A stretch of DNA of 64,000 nt, taken from positions 38,816,819 through 38,880,818 of the forward strand of contig OY986439.1 of assembly GCA_963920525.1 (NCBI GenBank), in the 5' to 3' direction. A program made the translations under genes and the position numbers. The notes beneath the pieces are model-generated. The model had not been told where the DNA came from and did no database searches. It saw nothing but the letters and a program-made list of their open reading frames with translations. Shown piece after piece: positions 59,478-64,000 of this stretch. The DNA comes from Dichetophora obliterata (taxonomy: Eukaryota; Arthropoda; Insecta; Diptera; Sciomyzidae). How positions within the stretch are numbered: position 1 is the first letter of the stretch; each line of letters opens with the position of its first letter.

Positions 59478-61061
59478 GTTAGACTTTATGTCTAAAATCT
59501 TGATCTGCGAATCATTGTGTAAAACATGTGTTTGCTGGGTTCTCTTGCGTTTCATAGAAATTCATTGTATCCAATCAGTTTTGATGAATTTCGCTCGCCA
59601 TTGAAGACCTGATACGATGAGTTGTTGTTGATGTTGGCAACGTCAGTGCAATTTTTACTGTCTCTGTGTGAAATTTGCATAACCTCGTCTAGGTGCTGTA
59701 GTTTCGAAAAAGCATTTCGTACAACCCCTAGAGCCCTTCGTTGCCTACTTTTGTTGACATGCATACAGCTAAAGCATTGTTTTTTTTAACATTTTGCATG
59801 AACCAAAATGTAACATAACTGTAAATTCACAGTCACTGCTCAAGTGGTAACACTTTTGAGGCAGAAAATACTCACTTGGAGCATCAAATGCTAATAAGTC
59901 ATGTTGATACTGAACTGAGCAGTTTTTACCACGAAAATGTTGTTATAAGACTCATAAGACTTTGTTATAAGACTCTGTAAAAATTACTATAGTATATGCT
60001 TAAAAGCAGATATCAAATGAAAGTACTTTTATAGATTTTTGTAAGGGCTGGGTTATATCTTGTTTTTCACTAAGATTTTTTTCAAAGTGGAAAACTGAGG
60101 CAATTTATTTGATTTTATCGACTTTTAAGGTCCCATAATACTTTCACGTTTCTTCTGACTACTTCTTTTCAGAATCGTTTTCTAGATAACACACGCAAAA
60201 ACATCTGCAATCAACTCTCATAGAAACTACAAGGATACCCACACCAACAACAAATTAACGCAAGTACAACAATTTTAAAAGTATTTTTAAGTAATTTGCA
60301 ACATTTGCGCACTGATTAAATAAAATAATTGCGTGTTTAACATACACGCAAAACCAACACACATTCTCACACAGAATTCGCGCGTCATCTCCACGTCCAA
60401 ATTATATATGATATTTGAACATGCAGCAACAGCAACCTAATGTAAGGTGTGGCTAGGGTAAAAAAGCAAGGTAAGGTTAAGCTTTGGCAAAGTTAACGTT
60501 ATATTTATGTGTGCAGGAAGGATATGTAGCTGAAGGATAATATTACAGCAGGTTTGTCGGTTGGTATGTTTATAATTGCTGGTGTTGGTTATGTTCTTGA
60601 GATATTTGTGTAGGATTTTAACAGCGTAATTGTTGCCTTTACCTGCGTGTTAAGCCGCTGCAAATTTGCAAACTCTAAAACTGCATTTACCAGAAGTTGT
60701 GCGTTAGTCGCTGCATTTATGCGACAGTTTAAAAACATGAAATAGTTCACGACAAGAAATATATTTAAGAACAATATTTATTCAAGCTTAACTTTAAACG
60801 AAAAACTTACTCTGAAATATAAAGTCTTAACTATCTTTTTATTATTTTTTTTTTAATAGACGTCGTTCTGCCCTTTCATAGTTACCGCAAGGAGTTTGAT
60901 TTGTAGAAAATCCCATTATAAAAAATTTTGAACAAAAAACCTAACCATACAGTATATCGTCACCTAAAATCCAAAGGACTGTAACAAAAAAAAAAAAAAA
61001 AATCAAAATCGAGTTCTCGATACTAAATTACATGTGTCTTCAAAATTGTAAACTTATTCTT
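59478..61061. other. Intergenic, nothing recognised
   Basis: Short frames at 59,552-59,764 and 60,589-60,774 show no domains. A long A run sits at about 60,985. No gene or repeat is called. Confidence 0.45.
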
Positions 61062-61897
61062 AAGCCTGGTTTTCACTAAGTCAATTTCAATGACAACAAT
61101 CACTGATGTCAGTAGGCATTTTGACCATATGACGTCAAATGCGTTTTCATTGAAACCCAAAAACTGACATAAAATCGAATGTCAAAGACTGACGTCGAAT
61201 TTATAAGTCAATTGATTGCCATACTGTTTTCACTTTCGATGTTATTTGTGAAATGCCATCGGTTTGTTCAGTTGTGCTTTTTTTATCAACAACTGCTGAT
61301 GTTTTATATATGAGATTGTTAGAAAATGTTTCTTTTTGGTGTTATTTATAAAATACTGTTGATTTTATTAGATTAATAACAAAAGTGCACTTAAACAAAG
61401 ATTATCACAGTGGCCGCTGTTGGTTCAAAAGACACCCTCGCCACGTTCTATCGCAAGATACGTGTTTAAGATTCGCGCAAATGACAAATTCCTGGCAAAG
61501 CGACCGCAACAAGACGAATGCCGAAAATGAGTCCTGCAACAAATCCCTTGGTAGCAACACCGGCCACTGCGATAATCCCTGTTTAAGTGCACTTTTCCTT
61601 TTAAACCAATTAAAATAACAATATTTAAATAACTTTGCCAGCAGTGAAATGAAAAATAATTAAAACAAAATTTTTTGTAGGCAACAACTGACACAAAATG
61701 CCAACATGTTGGCATTTCGATTTTTCTTGTCATACAACGATATTTTGATTGACAAGCAAAATTCTATCTGTTCTCACTTATTTGTGATTTTATATGACAA
61801 TCAGTGGTCATATATGACAACAAATGTAAATGACAATACGTTGCCATTAGATTGACAACATTTGTGATTGAAAACTGACCTAGTGAAAACTAGGCTT
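61062..61897. mobile_element. Inverted-repeat element hosting a smaller one
   Basis: The left end AAGCCTGGTTTTCACTAAGTC and the inverse of the right end agree for about 30 bp, then share TGACAACA-type subrepeats. Many ATGACAA/TTGTCAT motifs lie inside. The element at 61,381-61,596 sits within it. No target duplication was settled. Confidence 0.65.
61381..61596. mobile_element. 216-bp element with 36-bp inverted repeats
   Basis: The arms 61,381-61,416 and 61,561-61,596 match at 33 of 36 positions, starting AAAAGTGCACTTAAACA. The outer AAAGTGCACTTT is itself palindromic, so the arm limit and a GTGCAC target duplication cannot be told apart. The interior is GC-richer than its surroundings. The frames on both strands across it are not gene-like. 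Confidence 0.75.
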
Positions 61898-62282
61898 TAT
61901 AGAAATAAATGTTGAAGATATGCAGAAGAAGGAATGGCTTTCCAATTTATGATATTGGTTATTTAGAAAAGCTTTCGCAACCGTTGTATGGTAGGTAAGT
62001 TTGGTTGTATCCAGTTTTAACAAATTTTAAATATATAGTGAATATTTTAATTTAAAGCTTATGTGCAAAATTCCAAGTCACTACATAAATTTTTGTGGCA
62101 TTTGTAGAGATTTTATTGTTTTGGTAAAGTAACTTTGTATGGGAGTTAGGTAGACATGGTTTTCATGCGATTTTTCACATTCTCGACCTTGATCTTCGTT
62201 TTTGCCCGTCTACGGCGAAGCAAAAGGAGCGGTATATGTATTTGACTGGTATGTTTGCATGCATGTATGCTAATCTGTTCCA
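61898..62282. other. Intergenic, nothing recognised
   Basis: No ORF, RNA gene or repeat recognised. Confidence 0.4.
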
Positions 62283-62600
62283 CTCTCACTTCTAAACTAC
62301 TTATCATATTTTGGCAAATGAGGTATCGTTGGAAGCGTTTTGATAGTCTTCTGGTTATTGAATATGTGCATCATATTAAATTTAATAAAGCGCTCTCTAG
62401 AGAACATTAAGTCTTCTAACTTCTAAACTACTTATCATAATTTTACATATGCTCTTTTTCTCATAATATTTCTATACCATAATATTCTCAACCAGCTCAC
62501 ATTCCTATAGGTGATGTGACGTCACATTAAATTTAATATGACGCCCTCTAGAGGATAGAAAGTCCACTAAACCCCTACCTGCGCTACTTATCATAATATA
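62283..62600. repeat. Diverged ~130-150-bp tandem repeat
   Basis: CTTCTAAACTACTTATCAT recurs at 62,292, 62,421 and, partly, 62,583. ATTAAATTTAATA followed by CGC(T/C)CTCTAGAG recurs at 62,375 and 62,528. Two units and a partial third are visible. Confidence 0.7.
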
Positions 62601-62931
62601 AGGTATTATTTAACAGCAAAACAATAAAATATAAACAAAATAAATAAAAAGCTGATCTACAAATAAATACTTTATAAAAAATATAAACAAATACTTTATC
62701 ACGAAAATATATCCCCAAAATTGAAATAAAAAATAAATTAAAAAAACTGAAACCCGACACTAAAAATCAAGCTCTTAAAAGTATGAAAAAAGAAAATATT
62801 CTCATCTGAAATTTTTATGCTCGGTTAAAAATCTTGGTATAAATTGAAACTTTTCTGTACTTTATATATGACTACATCAGCCTTAGTTTCAAACCTAGTA
62901 TTTGCAAAACTCTAAAAAATCGTTTTAATAC

Positions 62932-63298
62932 TGTTGCGAAGCATCTGGCAATGCCGGCGGAGCCTGTCAAAAAATAATCTGTCAAACCTGACAAGTCAAT
63001 CGAAGAAACGTGCTCTAGTTTTTAAAGCAACTTCCTCCTTTCTTTCTTTCTTTCTTTGGCTTCAACGACACGTCCCGGCAGCAGCAGAAATAGAATCGAA
63101 AGAACAAACTAAAAGTAATTAATAAAAATCTTAACTGAATTTAATACAAATATTATAATAATCCTTTATCCTTTGAACTGTATGTAGGAATTTTTAAACC
63201 ATTTAAAAACAATAAAGAAGGTTGATAAAAATTAAAGCAGATTCTTTCGACAACAAATTTAAAAATTCTTTTATTGTGCGATCTCTGCTACTGTGACA
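62932..63298 (+). other. Probable 5' LTR and leader of a BEL/Pao element
   Basis: The position just upstream of a BEL/Pao-type gag start and a TGTTGCGAAG start suggest an LTR beginning near 62,934. The right border, perhaps around TTCGACA at 63,250, and a primer-binding site could not be proved without the partner LTR, which lies outside the window. A short (CTTT)n tract is at 63,038-63,057. Confidence 0.4.
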
Positions 63299-64000
63299 AT
63301 GCCACCAAAGACTACATTCAGTTGCATAAACTGCAACAAAAAAGACAACCAAGAAATGGTTTGCTGTGATAACTGCGACAGTTGGTTACACTATACCTGC
63401 GCGGGTGTAACTTCTGCAGTGGCTAATGTTGATTGGCGCTGCGAAACTTGTCGGGCGCTGATGGCTACTTCGCTAATAGAATCACAACAAAGCAAGGTTG
63501 TCGCTACTGAGGAAATAGCAAGAACGGAATTGAGTTGCAGCGGCCTGGCAAAGCAAAATTGTCAAAATGCAGCTATGCCGCCTACGCACGATCTAGATTA
63601 CAATTTTGTGGTCGCTGAGCATCCAGAGGTTTCCGACACTTTAACCGCGAAACGTACTGTTTACAATGTTGCAGAAGGCAATGATTCAAATGCTTTACGA
63701 CAATCATCAATAAAAAAAGGTGCAATTCGTCATAATGCATTAACGCCAAAAACTGCACTTTCCCAGGGTTCTATTGGTTCGAAGTTACGCAGGCAGCTGC
63801 AAATTAAGTTCGTAGAGGAGGAACAGACACTTATAAAAGACAAAGAGGCTGTTCTAGTCCGTAAAGAATTGCTTCTGCAACAACGCAGACAATTACTTGA
63901 GCAAATAGAGGAAGACAGCGATAAAACATCTGACGAAGAAGCTCGAGATAATATCCTCGCTAATTCGTGGCCAAAAACTCGCTCTTCTCGATCTAAATAC
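63299..64000 (+). CDS. BEL/Pao retrotransposon gag-like ORF with PHD finger, partial
   Basis: Open from ATG 63,299 to the window edge, 234 codons without a stop. Residues 9-51 form a full C4HC3 PHD finger: Cys9, Cys12, Cys23, Cys26, His31, Cys34, Cys48, Cys51, with the usual Trp29 and Trp46. A low-complexity linker follows. A charged, Leu-rich stretch from about residue 165 (KFVEEEQTLIKDKEAVL, LLQQRRQLLEQIEED) should form a coiled coil. A PHD finger, then a coiled coil and an acidic DSDKTSDEEA segment, is the N-terminal layout of many insect BEL/Pao Gag-Pol proteins; protease, RT and integrase would lie beyond the window. No damage is seen in this part. A host PHD protein is a less likely alternative. 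Confidence 0.75.
   Translation, partial: MPPKTTFSCINCNKKDNQEMVCCDNCDSWLHYTCAGVTSAVANVDWRCETCRALMATSLIESQQSKVVATEEIARTELSCSGLAKQNCQNAAMPPTHDLDYNFVVAEHPEVSDTLTAKRTVYNVAEGNDSNALRQSSIKKGAIRHNALTPKTALSQGSIGSKLRRQLQIKFVEEEQTLIKDKEAVLVRKELLLQQRRQLLEQIEEDSDKTSDEEARDNILANSWPKTRSSRSKY

Overview
The window looks like AT-rich intergenic DNA from a higher dipteran, most likely a tephritid fruit fly. I infer this from one insect odorant receptor gene with four exons and short introns, and from the mix of transposons: LOA-, CR1/Jockey- and RTE-type LINEs, BEL/Pao, hAT-, Mutator- and Harbinger-like non-autonomous elements, and Helitron-like repeats. No rRNA, convincing tRNA, CRISPR array or prokaryotic operon is visible. 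Species assignment is inference only.

The only clear host gene is the odorant receptor at 28,122-29,512 (+). Its four exons splice to a 402-residue protein that most resembles, from memory, the Drosophila Or67c type. Almost everything else is mobile DNA.

Layout. 1-3.9 kb: fragments of an inverted-repeat family, a 66-bp-arm hairpin and a 21-bp minisatellite. 3,966-8,024: a 5'-truncated LOA-like LINE with an intact endonuclease/RT/RNase H ORF and an 11-bp target duplication. 8.6-13.5 kb: a repeat array, a broken CR1-like LINE and the 3' end of an RTE LINE. 14-20.1 kb: degenerate tandem repeats and a perfect 61-bp-arm hairpin at 19,986-20,127. 21.3-27.7 kb: several short terminal-inverted-repeat elements, a Helitron-like element, and a LINE remnant interrupted by a 677-bp element. 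28.1-29.6 kb: the receptor gene. 29.9-33.6 kb: Helitron-like tandem units, the last one split by a 3,258-bp DNA transposon with ~455-bp inverted repeats and a decayed transposase that I cannot place in a named superfamily. 34.6-36.6 and 44.2-47.5 kb: broken LINEs, the second carrying a 532-bp Harbinger-like insertion. 50-54.8 kb: two hAT-like elements, one nested, a Helitron-like element with triplicated units, and a 9-bp microsatellite. 55.3-56.6 kb: a 1.34-kb GC-richer block without ORFs, rich in perfect hairpins and flanked by 13-bp direct repeats. 57.3-59.5 kb: a LINE split by an 835-bp element with a 9-bp duplication. 61-62.6 kb: nested inverted-repeat elements and tandem repeats. 62.9-64 kb: the start of a BEL/Pao retrotransposon that runs off the window.

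The genes do not form a pathway. The useful biology is the nesting record. At least seven insertions have target duplications readable in the sequence, and for three of them removing the insert restores the host reading frame or matches a neighbouring empty copy. The two best candidates for something undescribed are the 30,238-33,495 transposon and the structured 55,269-56,611 block.
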